From NCBI GenBank assembly GCA_963767685.1, contig CAVYEZ010000005.1, positions 558,001 to 622,000 of the forward strand: a DNA stretch of 64,000 nt, read 5' to 3'. Shown here one piece after another: positions 7,578 through 16,302 of this stretch (its first letter is position 1; every line of letters starts with the position of its first letter). This DNA comes from Trebonia sp963767685 (GTDB lineage Bacteria > Actinomycetota > Actinomycetes > Streptosporangiales > Streptosporangiaceae). The notes below the pieces were generated by a model. It was not told where the DNA came from and ran no database searches. It worked only from the letters and a program-made list of their open reading frames with translations. Both the position numbers and the translations under genes were made by a program.

Positions 7578-9524
7578 TCAAGCCGGTGATCCTCGGCCAT
7601 CGGACGCTTCATCGCGAAGCCACCGGTCGAACCATGCGCGCGTGCGCCGGAGCAGGTCGAGCTGGTGATTGCGCTCCACGAACCCGTGTCCCTCACGCGG
7701 GTAGATGACGAGTTCGTGCTCGGCCCCGTACCAGCTGAGCGCACGGTGGAAGTAGATCGCCTGGCTGACCGGCACGTTGGTGTCGTCCTCGCCGTTCACG
7801 ATCAGCACCGGGGTGCGGATCTTCGACGCAAACGAGATCGGGCTCACTTGGTCGTGCGGGTGCGGGCCGGTGCCCTCCCAGCCGCAACTGCCGCTGAGCT
7901 CAGCTTCCAGGGTTCCCCCTTCGCCGGTCGCGACGAGCATCCCCCAGTCGCTGACGCCGGCGGCCATCATCGCGGCCTTGAACCGGTCGGTCTGCCCGAT
8001 CGCCCAGGCGGCCATGAACCCGCCATGACTGGCACCGCCGATTCCAAGCCGGTCCGGGTCGGCGACCCCCGCGGCGATCAGCAGGTCGATCCCGGTGATG
8101 ATGTCGCTCCATTCGCTGCCGCCGACCGAGCGCGCGACCGTCGCCGCGAAATCGCGGCCATGACCCACCCCGCCCCGCGGGTTAGGCAGGAACACGGCGT
8201 ATCCCGCGGTCGCGAGCCACTGTCCCGTTGGATGCGGGGCGAGCATGAACTCGTCGGCGTACCGGGCATCGGGGCCGCCGTGGACCAAGGTGATGAGCGG
8301 GAACGGGCCGTCCGCGCGGTTGCGGCCGGGCGGCAAGACGAGCAGGCCGTCGAGGCCGAGGCCGTCCGGTGCCCGATAGGACAGGCGTTCCTGACGTCCC
8401 CACCTGATCGCGCGCAGGGCAGGCCGGGTGTCGCTGAGCCGGGTGAGCTGGCCTCCGGGCGGTCCGGCGTGGACGTTCGCCGGCTCGTAGGCGGTGCTGG
8501 CCAGCGCCGCGATCACCTCGCCGGAACGACCCGCGGTGAGCGAGTCGGCCAGGCCGTCCCGGGCGGCCACGCACCCGAACCGCAGAAGGTCAGGGTCGAG
8601 CCGGAAGATCGCGGTGTCGAGCCCGTCCGCGAACAAGGCCAGCGGCGGGCCGTCCGCGACCTGCGCCAGCTCCGTCGGGCAGACAGTCATGCCCGCGGTC
8701 AGGTCACGATGCACCGCGTCAGCCGCGGAGACAGCGACATCGTAGACGGCGTCGCCGCCGAACGGCTCGGGCATTGCCAGGTAGGCCAGGTGCCAGCGGC
8801 CGTCGGCCTGCCACCAGACCGGCGACCGCGCCTCGGTCCCGATCCGGCCCAGATCGCGGGCCGTCCCGGTCTCCAGATCGACCACATGCAACTCGCCGGT
8901 GGTCGCGCCTGGATCATTATCCGGGCTCGCCCAGCTGATCGCCGCCAGCGCGCCCCCGTCCGGCCGCGCCGCCAGCTCCACGACGTGGCGGTCGCCGAGG
9001 CCGTCCACCGTACGCAGTTCGCCGGTGGCTAGGTCAAGCACCCGCAGCCTGGCGGAGCGCAGCTGCTGTCCCCAGACGAACGCGTCGTCGCGCTCGGCGC
9101 GCCTGCGCTCGTCCTCCTCGGTCGGCTCGTCCGTGGCCACCACGGCGACCAGCCGGGCATCTGCAAGCGGCCAGGCATCAGAGATCTCGCCGCGCCAGTC
9201 CGTCAGGACCTCGGCCTCCCCGCCACCGGCCCGTACCCGGTACAGCTGACGGGAGCCGGTGCGATCTGACAAGAAAAACACCGACGCCGAATCTGGCGCC
9301 CAGCGCGGATCAGAATCTGCCGCCATGCCCGCGGTCAGCTTCCACGGCGGTGAGCTGCCGTCAGCAGCGGCCACCCAGAGCGCGGACAGACAGCGCTCTC
9401 CCCTGCGGCCGACCGGAGCGACGACGTACGCGACCCAGTGCCCATCTGGCGAGATCACCGGCTGCGAAGGCACGGCCCCGTCCACCACCAGCTCCGCGGT
9501 TAGCTCCGGTGCATCTTCACTCAT
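7578..9524 (-). CDS. S9-family (prolyl oligopeptidase-type) serine peptidase
   Basis: A protein of about 648 residues with an N-terminal propeller (blade motifs such as SPDGHWVAYVV and APDSASVFFLSDRTG) and a C-terminal alpha/beta-hydrolase domain. The nucleophile motif GGASHGG puts the catalytic Ser near 499, NGEDDTNVP the Asp near 581, and REGHGF the His near 613. It resembles acylaminoacyl/dipeptidyl peptidases and has no signal peptide, so cytoplasmic peptide degradation is likely. The ATG at 9524 has GGAAAGG upstream; a 25-codon longer reading lacks family similarity. Confidence 0.9.
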   Translation of the reverse strand: MSEDAPELTAELVVDGAVPSQPVISPDGHWVAYVVAPVGRRGERCLSALWVAAADGSSPPWKLTAGMAADSDPRWAPDSASVFFLSDRTGSRQLYRVRAGGGEAEVLTDWRGEISDAWPLADARLVAVVATDEPTEEDERRRAERDDAFVWGQQLRSARLRVLDLATGELRTVDGLGDRHVVELAARPDGGALAAISWASPDNDPGATTGELHVVDLETGTARDLGRIGTEARSPVWWQADGRWHLAYLAMPEPFGGDAVYDVAVSAADAVHRDLTAGMTVCPTELAQVADGPPLALFADGLDTAIFRLDPDLLRFGCVAARDGLADSLTAGRSGEVIAALASTAYEPANVHAGPPGGQLTRLSDTRPALRAIRWGRQERLSYRAPDGLGLDGLLVLPPGRNRADGPFPLITLVHGGPDARYADEFMLAPHPTGQWLATAGYAVFLPNPRGGVGHGRDFAATVARSVGGSEWSDIITGIDLLIAAGVADPDRLGIGGASHGGFMAAWAIGQTDRFKAAMMAAGVSDWGMLVATGEGGTLEAELSGSCGWEGTGPHPHDQVSPISFASKIRTPVLIVNGEDDTNVPVSQAIYFHRALSWYGAEHELVIYPREGHGFVERNHQLDLLRRTRAWFDRWLRDEASDGRGSPA

Positions 9525-9914
9525 GCAACGCGCCTTTCCGGCAAACACCTGCACGTTAAGTAGCAAAGAGCCTGTCACAGCGGCCTTTGGGTCAGTCAAG
9601 TTATTTACAGTCCCGGGCCTTTTGCTGGTGGAGGCGTCCTGCTCGCAGGCTAGGCTGCGCTAGGGCTGCCGCTGGCCAGTTTCCTTTTCGCTGAGCATTC
9701 TCCGGATCACGCGCCGCTCGTCGGCGGTGGCGCCTCCCCCTCCTTACGGCCCTGATGTCCGGCTGCTTCCCTGCGATACTCCTGCCGGAGGGTCGCGCTC
9801 GTATCCGCCAGCGCACAGTGCAGGTGGACAGCCGGTGGCCTGTCGCGCTGCGCCTTGCCGCTAGCTTTACCATCCAGGCCGTCAAGAACTCCTGACTTCC
9901 AGCCGGCTGGCTAG

Positions 9915-10038
9915 CCAGGATCCTGCCGTGCCACGCCGGATCATCGAGGAACCGCTGCACCGCGTAGTCGGCCGACGCGACGTGGGCGGGCACGCGGTCA
10001 TCCCAGTTGGCCCGGTTGAGCTCGCGGTAGTCAGCCAC
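9915..10038 (-). pseudogene. SAM-dependent methyltransferase, 5' remnant
   Basis: The ORF opens MADYRELNRANWDDRVPAHV and goes on to YAVQRFLDDP, a common beginning of class I methyltransferases. Similarity is lost at about 9920 and no SAM-binding motif follows. The sequence from 9600 to 9915 and from 10039 to 10218 holds no recognisable gene; it reads as scrambled coding-like DNA in several frames. This is therefore a degraded interval between the S9 peptidase and the next hydrolase. Confidence 0.55.
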
Positions 10039-10218
10039 CGCGGCAGCGTTCCACGCGCGCCGGGTGACGGCACCCGGTTATCGGCCGGCCGCGGTAAACG
10101 CACTCTGCCAGCGGAGGCTTCACGCGGTAGCGGCCGGCGAGCCGCCGGCCCGGACGCACCGGCAGAAGACGCCGCTGAACACCCGGATGGCCTTGCGGTC
10201 ATCGTCGGTCCGCCGCGA

Positions 10219-11523
10219 TCATCCGGCCGGGTACTCGGAGTACGCGAAGAACGGGCGGTAGCCCGGGCCCGGGTCGTAGTCGACAAACCGCGTGCCGCTG
10301 GGGTCGATCGAGCCCGCGCGCAGGCTCATCGCTTCTGGGGTGACCGCCGGCCAGCGGCCCGCCTCGATCCGCTCGGTCAGTGTTGCCAGCGCCGCCCCGA
10401 TCTCCGCGACCGTGAACGTGCAGTGGCCGGGGGCCTGCACGTAGAGCAGGCGGACCTGCTCGGCCGCCCCGGCGGCGCGGGCGGCGGTCTCCAGGGGCCG
10501 CGAGTTGGACACCGGCGACAGCGGGTCACCGGTCGTGGTCATGTAAAGCAGCGGCTTGGCGAACCGGTCGCCGCAGCTGCTCTCGCGGGCGTAGTCGACG
10601 CCCGCGGGATCGGCCGCTATGCGCGGGGCGGCGTTGACCCGCCCGAGATCCGTGGCGAGGTCAAGGCCGGCCCTGGCGTACAGGGCGGCGACGGCGCGGC
10701 GGGCGGCTCCCGCGGCCCCTGCGAAGAGCTCGCCGTAGTCGACGCCGGTGTTCCACGACGGGTTGCCCGCCAACGACTCGACGGCGTGGCGCAGCACCGC
10801 CCGGTGCGCGCCGGCGGCGAGGTAAGCAAGCTCTCGGTAGAGGCCCTCCTGGACGGCCGCGACGTCCCGCTGGTCGGGCGGACGGTGGGCGCTGGCGTCA
10901 AGGCCCCAGTCCGGCAGCTGCGCCAGCGCGGCGGCGAGCGCGATGCGGGCGCGTCCTTGCTCGGTCTCCTGGGCGGCGGCGAGGACGCGCCGCCACGCTG
11001 CCTCCAGGCCGGCGCGCTCCTCCGGCAGGCCGACCAGGACGAGCGCGTCATTGCCGGGCGCGAGCAGTGCCTTCGCCGCGAACGTGGCATCGAGCGCCTG
11101 GTTCAGCAGCGATACCTGGCCGCTGCCGGGGGTTGACATGGCGACCGCGCCGTCGATGCTGTACGGCATCTCCTGGGCGAGGGCCCGGGCGGTCGCGCCG
11201 CCGCCCGATTGCCCGTAGGCGATGACCAGGGCCGGGCGGCCGCAGGCCCTCCGCACGACGTGCAGGACCTGAAGCAGCCGGTGCGCCCAGACGGAGGCGC
11301 TCACCGTGTTCATGACGCGCGCCGTGCCGGCGACCGCGTACCCGCGGCCGAGCAGCCATCGGTGGACAGGCCCGTCCGGCGCGCCGGACGGGCCGACGAA
11401 GTCCAGGTCGAGGAGCAGGGTCCCGTTCCATTCCACCGGGATCGCGATGCGGTAGGGCGTGCCGTCAAGGAGCACGTCGCGCAGGTCAGTCCTCAGCGAA
11501 GCATTCACGAGGTTGATCCTCAC
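10219..11523 (-). CDS. Alpha/beta hydrolase with GQSGGG nucleophile elbow
   Basis: A 434-residue protein, long for an alpha/beta hydrolase. VEWNGTLLLDLDFVG resembles the oxyanion region, IAYGQSGGGATARALAQ the nucleophile elbow, TTTGDPLSPVSNSR the acidic residue, and QAPGHCTFTVAE the catalytic His. A large helical insert (about residues 190-300) separates the elbow from the acid. There is no signal peptide. The layout resembles large esterase/tannase-like hydrolases, but the substrate is unknown. It diverges from the TPR gene at 11647; the gap between them contains AT-rich promoter-like sequence. Confidence 0.75.
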   Translation of the reverse strand: MRINLVNASLRTDLRDVLLDGTPYRIAIPVEWNGTLLLDLDFVGPSGAPDGPVHRWLLGRGYAVAGTARVMNTVSASVWAHRLLQVLHVVRRACGRPALVIAYGQSGGGATARALAQEMPYSIDGAVAMSTPGSGQVSLLNQALDATFAAKALLAPGNDALVLVGLPEERAGLEAAWRRVLAAAQETEQGRARIALAAALAQLPDWGLDASAHRPPDQRDVAAVQEGLYRELAYLAAGAHRAVLRHAVESLAGNPSWNTGVDYGELFAGAAGAARRAVAALYARAGLDLATDLGRVNAAPRIAADPAGVDYARESSCGDRFAKPLLYMTTTGDPLSPVSNSRPLETAARAAGAAEQVRLLYVQAPGHCTFTVAEIGAALATLTERIEAGRWPAVTPEAMSLRAGSIDPSGTRFVDYDPGPGYRPFFAYSEYPAG

Positions 11524-11594
11524 CCAGTCCGCCGGCCGGGGCCCCCGGTTTCCGGCGGCGGGGCGCGAGAGCCCGGGTCATTGTCATCTACTCC

Positions 11595-11611
11595 AATAGG
11601 TTTAATAGGTT
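11595..11611. promoter_or_regulatory. Direct repeats in divergent promoter region
   Basis: Two copies of AATAGGTT (11595-11602 and 11604-11611), 9 bases apart, just before a TACGAT hexamer and upstream of the TPR gene. This is one of the few AT-rich spots nearby and could be an activator or repressor site. Confidence 0.35.
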
Positions 11612-11646
11612 ACGATACTTGCGCGTCGAGGCGGAGGATGAAGGCC

Positions 11647-12993
11647 ATGACCACTACTTTCGCTGACCGCTGGGGCGTCCCCGTGCAGGCGGGCGACGAG
11701 GCCGCCGTCTTGCTGCTCGACCAGGCGGTCGAGGATCTCGTGGCGCTGTCCGGCGATCCGGTCGGCGGCGCGGAGGCCGCCATCGCGACCGACGGCGAGC
11801 TGGCGCTCGCCCGGGTCTACCGTTCCTACCTCTCGCTGTACGCGACGACGGCGGAGGGGGCCGCCGAGGCCAGCGCCCTCATCAAGCCGCTGGAGGCCGA
11901 GGCCGCGGCGGGCCGGCTAGCCTCGCGCGAGGGCCATCACCTCGCCGCCGCCCGGGCCTGGGCCGGCGGCGACTGGCAAGCGGCCGCGCGGGCGCTGGAG
12001 CGCGCCCTCGTGGAAAACCCGCGCGACTTGCTGGCCCTCAAGGTCGCCCAGGACCTCTACTTCTTCCTCGGGAACCGGCTCGAACTTCGGGACGTCGCCG
12101 CCCGGGTGCTGCCCGCCTGGCCGGAAAGCGACCCGGCCTGGGGGTACGTGCAGGGCATCTGGGCCTTCGGCCTGGAGGAGAACGGCGACTACCGCGGCGC
12201 GGAGACCGCCGCGCGGAACTCCCTCGCGCGCAACCCAAAGGACGTGTGGGGCGTGCACGCGCTCGCGCACGTCTTCGAGATGGAAGGCCGCCACGAGCCG
12301 GGCGTGCGCTTCCTGTCCTCCTCCTCACCGGACTGGGAGGACAGCTTCTTCGCCGTCCACAACTGGTGGCACCTCGGGCTGTACCTGCTTGAGCTTGGCC
12401 GGGCCGGCGACGCGCTCGCGCTCTATCACGAGCGGGTTCGCGCGGCCAGGTCCGCCGAGTGGCTGGACATCGTGGACGCCGCGGCCCTGCTGTGGCGGCT
12501 GTCGCTCTACGGCGCCGACGTGACCGCCCCCGCGACCGTCCTCGCCGCGGACATCTCCGACCTCGTGGACGTGCCCGCCTACCTCTTCAACGACTGGCAC
12601 GCGGTCATGAGCTTCGGGCTCGCGGGCGATCACGCCCGTAACGCGCGGGTGATCGCCGCGAACGGGCACCTGACCGCCCCCACCAACCGGCGGGCAGCGC
12701 AGCGGGCGGGCCTGCGCCTGCTCGAGGCCTTCGCGGCGTTCGCCGCGGGCGAGCCCGGGACCACGGTTGACCTGCTCATCGACATCCGGCCGGAGGCGCC
12801 CGCAGTCGGCGGCAGCCACGCGCAGCGGGACGTGATCGACCTGACGCTCATCGCCGCCGCCGCCCGGTCCGGGCAGGCCGGCCTGGCCCGCGCCCTGGTC
12901 ACCGAGCGGGCGGCGCGCAAGCCCACCGCGGCGCCGTCGGCCCGGGCCCTGCTGCTCGCTAACGGCGGCGACGAGAGCTGGCTCCTTTGGTAA
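11647..12993 (+). CDS. TTC38-like tetratricopeptide repeat protein
   Basis: A 448-residue, largely helical protein with repeated TPR-like units, for example WQAAARALERALVENPRDLL, YRGAETAARNSLARNPKDVW and LGLYLLELGRAGDALALYHE. The VHNWWHLGLYLLE core and the overall length match the TTC38 family found in actinobacteria and animals; its biochemical role is not established. The ATG at 11647 has GGAGG about 9 bases upstream, and another ATG at 11638 is too close to that site. No signal peptide is present, so it is probably cytoplasmic. Confidence 0.82.
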   Translation: MTTTFADRWGVPVQAGDEAAVLLLDQAVEDLVALSGDPVGGAEAAIATDGELALARVYRSYLSLYATTAEGAAEASALIKPLEAEAAAGRLASREGHHLAAARAWAGGDWQAAARALERALVENPRDLLALKVAQDLYFFLGNRLELRDVAARVLPAWPESDPAWGYVQGIWAFGLEENGDYRGAETAARNSLARNPKDVWGVHALAHVFEMEGRHEPGVRFLSSSSPDWEDSFFAVHNWWHLGLYLLELGRAGDALALYHERVRAARSAEWLDIVDAAALLWRLSLYGADVTAPATVLAADISDLVDVPAYLFNDWHAVMSFGLAGDHARNARVIAANGHLTAPTNRRAAQRAGLRLLEAFAAFAAGEPGTTVDLLIDIRPEAPAVGGSHAQRDVIDLTLIAAAARSGQAGLARALVTERAARKPTAAPSARALLLANGGDESWLLW

Positions 12994-12997
12994 CCAG

Positions 12998-13813
12998 CTA
13001 ACTTTCAGCGGCCGGGCCGCCGTCGCCGGGCTGCCCGCCGGCCGTCAGGATGAAGTCGGTGACGGCGGCGGCGACCTCCCGGTGGACGGTCTCGTTAAGG
13101 ATGTCGTGGCGGGCCCCGGCGAACTCCGCCAGGCGCGCCCGCCTCAGCCCGGCCCAGTCCCTCGCGTCAGCGACCGGGACGACCGGGTCATCGGAGCCGT
13201 GCACGAACAGCACGGGGAGGGACACCTGCTCGAAGCCGCCCAGCTCCGCCCAGGCCTCCGACAGGGCCGCGGCCAGGCTGCGGCCGCCGGCGGCGCTCGT
13301 GAACGCCAGCGGATCAAAGGCCAGCTCGTCCAGGTAAAACGGGTCGCTGGACAGGTCAGACGGGTCCAGGGCGAGCTCCGCTTCGTCGTCGCTGGCCAGG
13401 GCGACGACCCAGTCGAGCGGCGACAGCAGCGCGGCGGAGAGGATCAGCCCCGCGTACCGGCCGGGGTCGCGCGCCCCGGACACGGCGGCGGCGGCCGAGC
13501 CGAGCGAGTGGCCGGCCAGCCAGACGGGGGCGCCGGGCTGAGCCGCCTCGGCGAGCGCCGTCAGCCGGCGGCCGTTCTCCACGAGGTCGCCGATCGACCC
13601 GATGACCGCCCGCTCCCCCTCGGTCAGCCCGTGACCGATCTCGTCGAGCGCCCACAGTTCGATGCCCGCACGGTTCAGCGCGTCCCCGTACCGGTGGTAA
13701 AGCCCCGAGTGCTCGCCGAAGCCGTGCAAGAAGACCACCGCCGCGGTCCTGGGCGCAGGGACGCGCCAGGCCTTGTAGTAGACCCTGCCCGTGGCTCCGT
13801 CGAAGGTTGGCAT
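12998..13813 (-). CDS. Monoacylglycerol-lipase-like alpha/beta hydrolase
   Basis: A 271-residue serine hydrolase of the monoglyceride lipase/S33 type. VVFLHGFGEHSGLYHRYGDA is the characteristic HGxxEHSxRY-like motif, AGHSLGSAAA the nucleophile elbow, LFVHGSDDPVVPV the acid loop, and ARHDILNE the His region. It probably cleaves acylglycerols or other carboxyl esters in the cytoplasm. It converges with the TPR gene, with only 4 bases between the stop codons. Confidence 0.85.
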   Translation of the reverse strand: MPTFDGATGRVYYKAWRVPAPRTAAVVFLHGFGEHSGLYHRYGDALNRAGIELWALDEIGHGLTEGERAVIGSIGDLVENGRRLTALAEAAQPGAPVWLAGHSLGSAAAAVSGARDPGRYAGLILSAALLSPLDWVVALASDDEAELALDPSDLSSDPFYLDELAFDPLAFTSAAGGRSLAAALSEAWAELGGFEQVSLPVLFVHGSDDPVVPVADARDWAGLRRARLAEFAGARHDILNETVHREVAAAVTDFILTAGGQPGDGGPAAES

Positions 13814-14061
13814 GACCGTCTCCTCGTCTCGTCCTTGGCATATCCAGAACGGGTGCGGGTGCCTGCCGTCGCGCGCCCCGGCTCCCTGGCGGCGTCAGCC
13901 TCGCACGTCCGGCGCCGCCCGTCCATGGCCGACCGGTCAGCCGGTGGCCACGCTCATCCGGACCGGCATAATATCTACTATGACGGTCGAGATAATCGGT
14001 ATATTTGGAACCCACCATCTCACGAGGTCCGTCCGGCGCTCAACCACCGAAGCCGGAGGCC

Positions 14062-15159
14062 GTGGTGCCTGACGTGGCACAGATCACCAAGGCGCTCGCC
14101 GGGCGGGCCGAGCACTACGACCGCACCGCGTCGTTCCCTGCCGACAGCATCGCCGCCATCCATGACGCCGGGCTGCTCACCGCGACCGTGCACCGACGCT
14201 ACGGCGGAGGGGGCGCCGGGCTCGCCGAGACGGCGGTCATCCTGCGGGCACTGGGCCAGGGGGACCCGTCGGCCGCGCTGATCACCGCGATGACGATGTT
14301 CGCGCACGCGCTGCAGGGCATCGAGCCGACGTGGCCGGACGATGTTTACGCGACGGCGGTCGCCGAGGCGGCCCACCGGCCGGTGCTGATCAACGCGCTG
14401 CGGGTTGAGCCGGAACTCGGCACCCCGGCCCGCGGCGGCCTGCCCGCGACGGTGGCGAGCCCTGACGGCGGCCGGTGGTCGCTCGCCGGACACAAGACCT
14501 TCTCTACCGGCGCCGAAGGACTGCGCTGGATGGTGGTCTGGGCCCGGGTCGGCGACACGCAGGAGGCACGCGGGTTCCTGGTCCGCTCCGACGCGCCGGG
14601 TATCAGCATCGAGCGCACCTGGGACCACCTCGGCCTGCGCGCCAGCCGCAGCGACGACGTGCTCTTCGCGGGCACGCCGGCCGTCCCGACCGCCGGGTCC
14701 GGCGGCGGACCGCTGTTCATGGCATGGAACTCACTCGGCCTGACGTCCCTTTACCTGGGCGTCGCGGCCGCGGCCCGCGACTGGCTGGTCTCCTTTCTCA
14801 CCGAACGGTCCCCGGCGTCTCTCGGGCGGCCGCTTGCCACCCTGCCGCGCTTCCAGGCGGCGGTCGGCGAGATCGACGCCTCGCTTAGTACCGCGGTCGC
14901 ACTGGTCGACGCGATGGCCGCACGGGTCGACGACGGCGACACGGCCGCCGCCGCGCAGGCACCCGCGGTGAAGCTCACCGGGACGCGGGCCGCCGTCGAC
15001 GCGGTCTCCCAAGCGGTCGCGCTCGTCGGCAACAACGGCCTCACCAGGCGCAACCCGCTTGAGCGGCACCTGCGCGACGTCTTGTGCGCCCGCGTCCACA
15101 CCCCGCAGGACGACTCGATCGTCGCGGCGGCGGGCCGCGCCGCCTTCCCCGGCCTGTAG
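14062..15159 (+). CDS. Acyl-CoA dehydrogenase-like flavoprotein
   Basis: A protein of about 365 residues with the acyl-CoA dehydrogenase fold. The N-terminal helical domain contains IAAIHDAGLLTATVHRRYGG; the middle sheet contains WSLAGHKTFSTGAEG and RTWDHLGLRASRSDDV; and the C-terminal helices end in GNNGLTRRNPLERHLRDVLC. No Glu catalytic base is obvious at the classical position, so it may belong to the broader monooxygenase-like branch (DszC/HsaA type). Tandem GTG codons at 14062 and 14065 follow GGAGG; I prefer them to a TTG at 14005. AT-rich promoter-like sequence lies between it and the divergent lipase gene. Confidence 0.8.
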   Translation: MVPDVAQITKALAGRAEHYDRTASFPADSIAAIHDAGLLTATVHRRYGGGGAGLAETAVILRALGQGDPSAALITAMTMFAHALQGIEPTWPDDVYATAVAEAAHRPVLINALRVEPELGTPARGGLPATVASPDGGRWSLAGHKTFSTGAEGLRWMVVWARVGDTQEARGFLVRSDAPGISIERTWDHLGLRASRSDDVLFAGTPAVPTAGSGGGPLFMAWNSLGLTSLYLGVAAAARDWLVSFLTERSPASLGRPLATLPRFQAAVGEIDASLSTAVALVDAMAARVDDGDTAAAAQAPAVKLTGTRAAVDAVSQAVALVGNNGLTRRNPLERHLRDVLCARVHTPQDDSIVAAAGRAAFPGL

Positions 15160-15236
15160 TAAGGCAGCCGCCCGTCGACCCCGGGCCTGATCTGACCCCA
15201 AAGTGCGCGGCGGGCGAGCGCCTGGCACGGGCTGTT

Positions 15237-15928
15237 TCACCCGGGCGGGTAAGGGTCGGCGGCCAGTTCCGCTGTCCACTGGTGCTTGCGCGGGGGCCGC
15301 GGGTGCCCTTCGGTCGCGTCCTTGAGCCACGATGGCCGTTCGATCGCGTCTTTGAGCCATGAGCGCTGCTGCGCGCTGAGCACTGGCAGGGCGGCCTCGA
15401 AGTCCCGCTGGTCGTTGTCCGTGCCCGGCTGGCTCAGGCCCGGCCGGGCCTTGATCAGCAGTACCACCTCGGGGGCGAGGAACGGGATGCCCTGCCAGTG
15501 ACGGGTGACGTCGGCCAGCGGACGGGTAAAGACGTGGCTGCCTTTCTTGTAGACCCAGAGGGCCCGACCGCGCTGGCGGGGATCACCTCGGCAGGCAGCG
15601 GGAGATTCTCACCGCGCACTACCAGGCGGTCGGGACCGCCCTTGGGGCCGGGATTAGGAACAGCGGCCAGCCGGTGCCCCGAGGGCCAGGGACCCGGCGG
15701 CTGGCCGCCGACGACGAGCTGGGTATCAACTCCGGTGAGCCCGCGCAGGGCGTGCTCGTCGCGTTCGAGCATCATGACGCTGACATCGGCATGGTCACGC
15801 GTGACGTGCCCGACAGCCAGGTCGATAGCCCAGCCTCCAGTGATCCACCAGGGAACAGCCAGGCCAGACAGCAGGGAGCCGACGGCATGCACTGGCCCGA
15901 AGCCAGCGCTGCGGATGGTATCCATCAA
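15237..15928 (-). pseudogene. Aminoglycoside-nucleotidyltransferase-like gene with one frameshift
   Basis: The first frame, from ATG at 15928, gives VPWWITGGWAIDLAVGHVTR, the nucleotidyltransferase motif of ANT(2'')-like proteins. Near 15575-15600 similarity moves to another frame, which reads ALWVYKKGSHVFTRPLADVT, then FLAPEVVLLIKARPGL and FEAALPVLSAQQRSWL to a stop at 15237. The total length is not a multiple of three, consistent with a single indel in an otherwise complete gene of about 230 codons. It is either a recent pseudogene or a base-calling error. Related proteins modify aminoglycosides or are of unknown function. Confidence 0.7.
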
Positions 15929-16228
15929 GAATTGCCTCCAGGCGATACGGCAGAACCGTTCCCCTGGGGGCTGGCGCAGCGGCCTAGGCGATGCTGCTGG
16001 AGAGCGGTGGAGCCACGAATTTATTCGGCATAGGACACCACCTCCTCACGCTGCAACCTGCCACCAGCATAGCTGCTATGCGGCTAGCGGGGGACTTTGC
16101 GTTGCGGGAATGCACTCATGGTCACGACCCATGATCGTCCCATTGTCTCGCCGCATCGGTCCAATGCGCCCTTACGTGCAGGCGCGCGAAGAATGAGACA
16201 ATAAGCCTAGGAGGGGCTCCCGTTCCTG
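15929..16228. other. Gene-free interval before the FxLD-type methyltransferase
   Basis: No ORF with coding character and no RiPP precursor-like ORF was found on either strand. An 8-bp inverted repeat (ATTGTCTC at 16142-16149, GAGACAAT at 16195-16202) flanks 45 bases. A TAGGAGGGG Shine-Dalgarno-like sequence at 16208-16216 precedes a 16-codon ORF. Confidence 0.4.
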
Positions 16229-16279
16229 ATGACGATTAACTCACCCTCGACCCCAACGCGGCTGCAGCCACATGGTTGA
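16229..16279 (+). CDS. 16-codon leader ORF (putative)
   Basis: ATG at 16229 to TGA at 16277-16279, encoding MTINSPSTPTRLQPHG. A strong GGAGGGG lies about 12 bases upstream, a little far. It ends 24 bases before the methyltransferase start, so it could be a translated leader. It lacks the Cys/Ser/Thr-rich core and the FxLD motif expected of an FxLD precursor. It could equally be chance. Confidence 0.25.
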   Translation: MTINSPSTPTRLQPHG

Positions 16280-16302
16280 GCACATGGAAAGGGACGGCAG
16301 GA

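Noticed and set aside
9600..9915. Possible transposase remnant beside the methyltransferase fragment
   Set aside because: Several frames look Arg-rich and scrambled, but no transposase motif or terminal repeat could be identified.
16142..16202. 8-bp inverted repeat ATTGTCTC/GAGACAAT as ends of a small mobile element
   Set aside because: The span is 61 bases, there is no target duplication, and nothing inside resembles a MITE.
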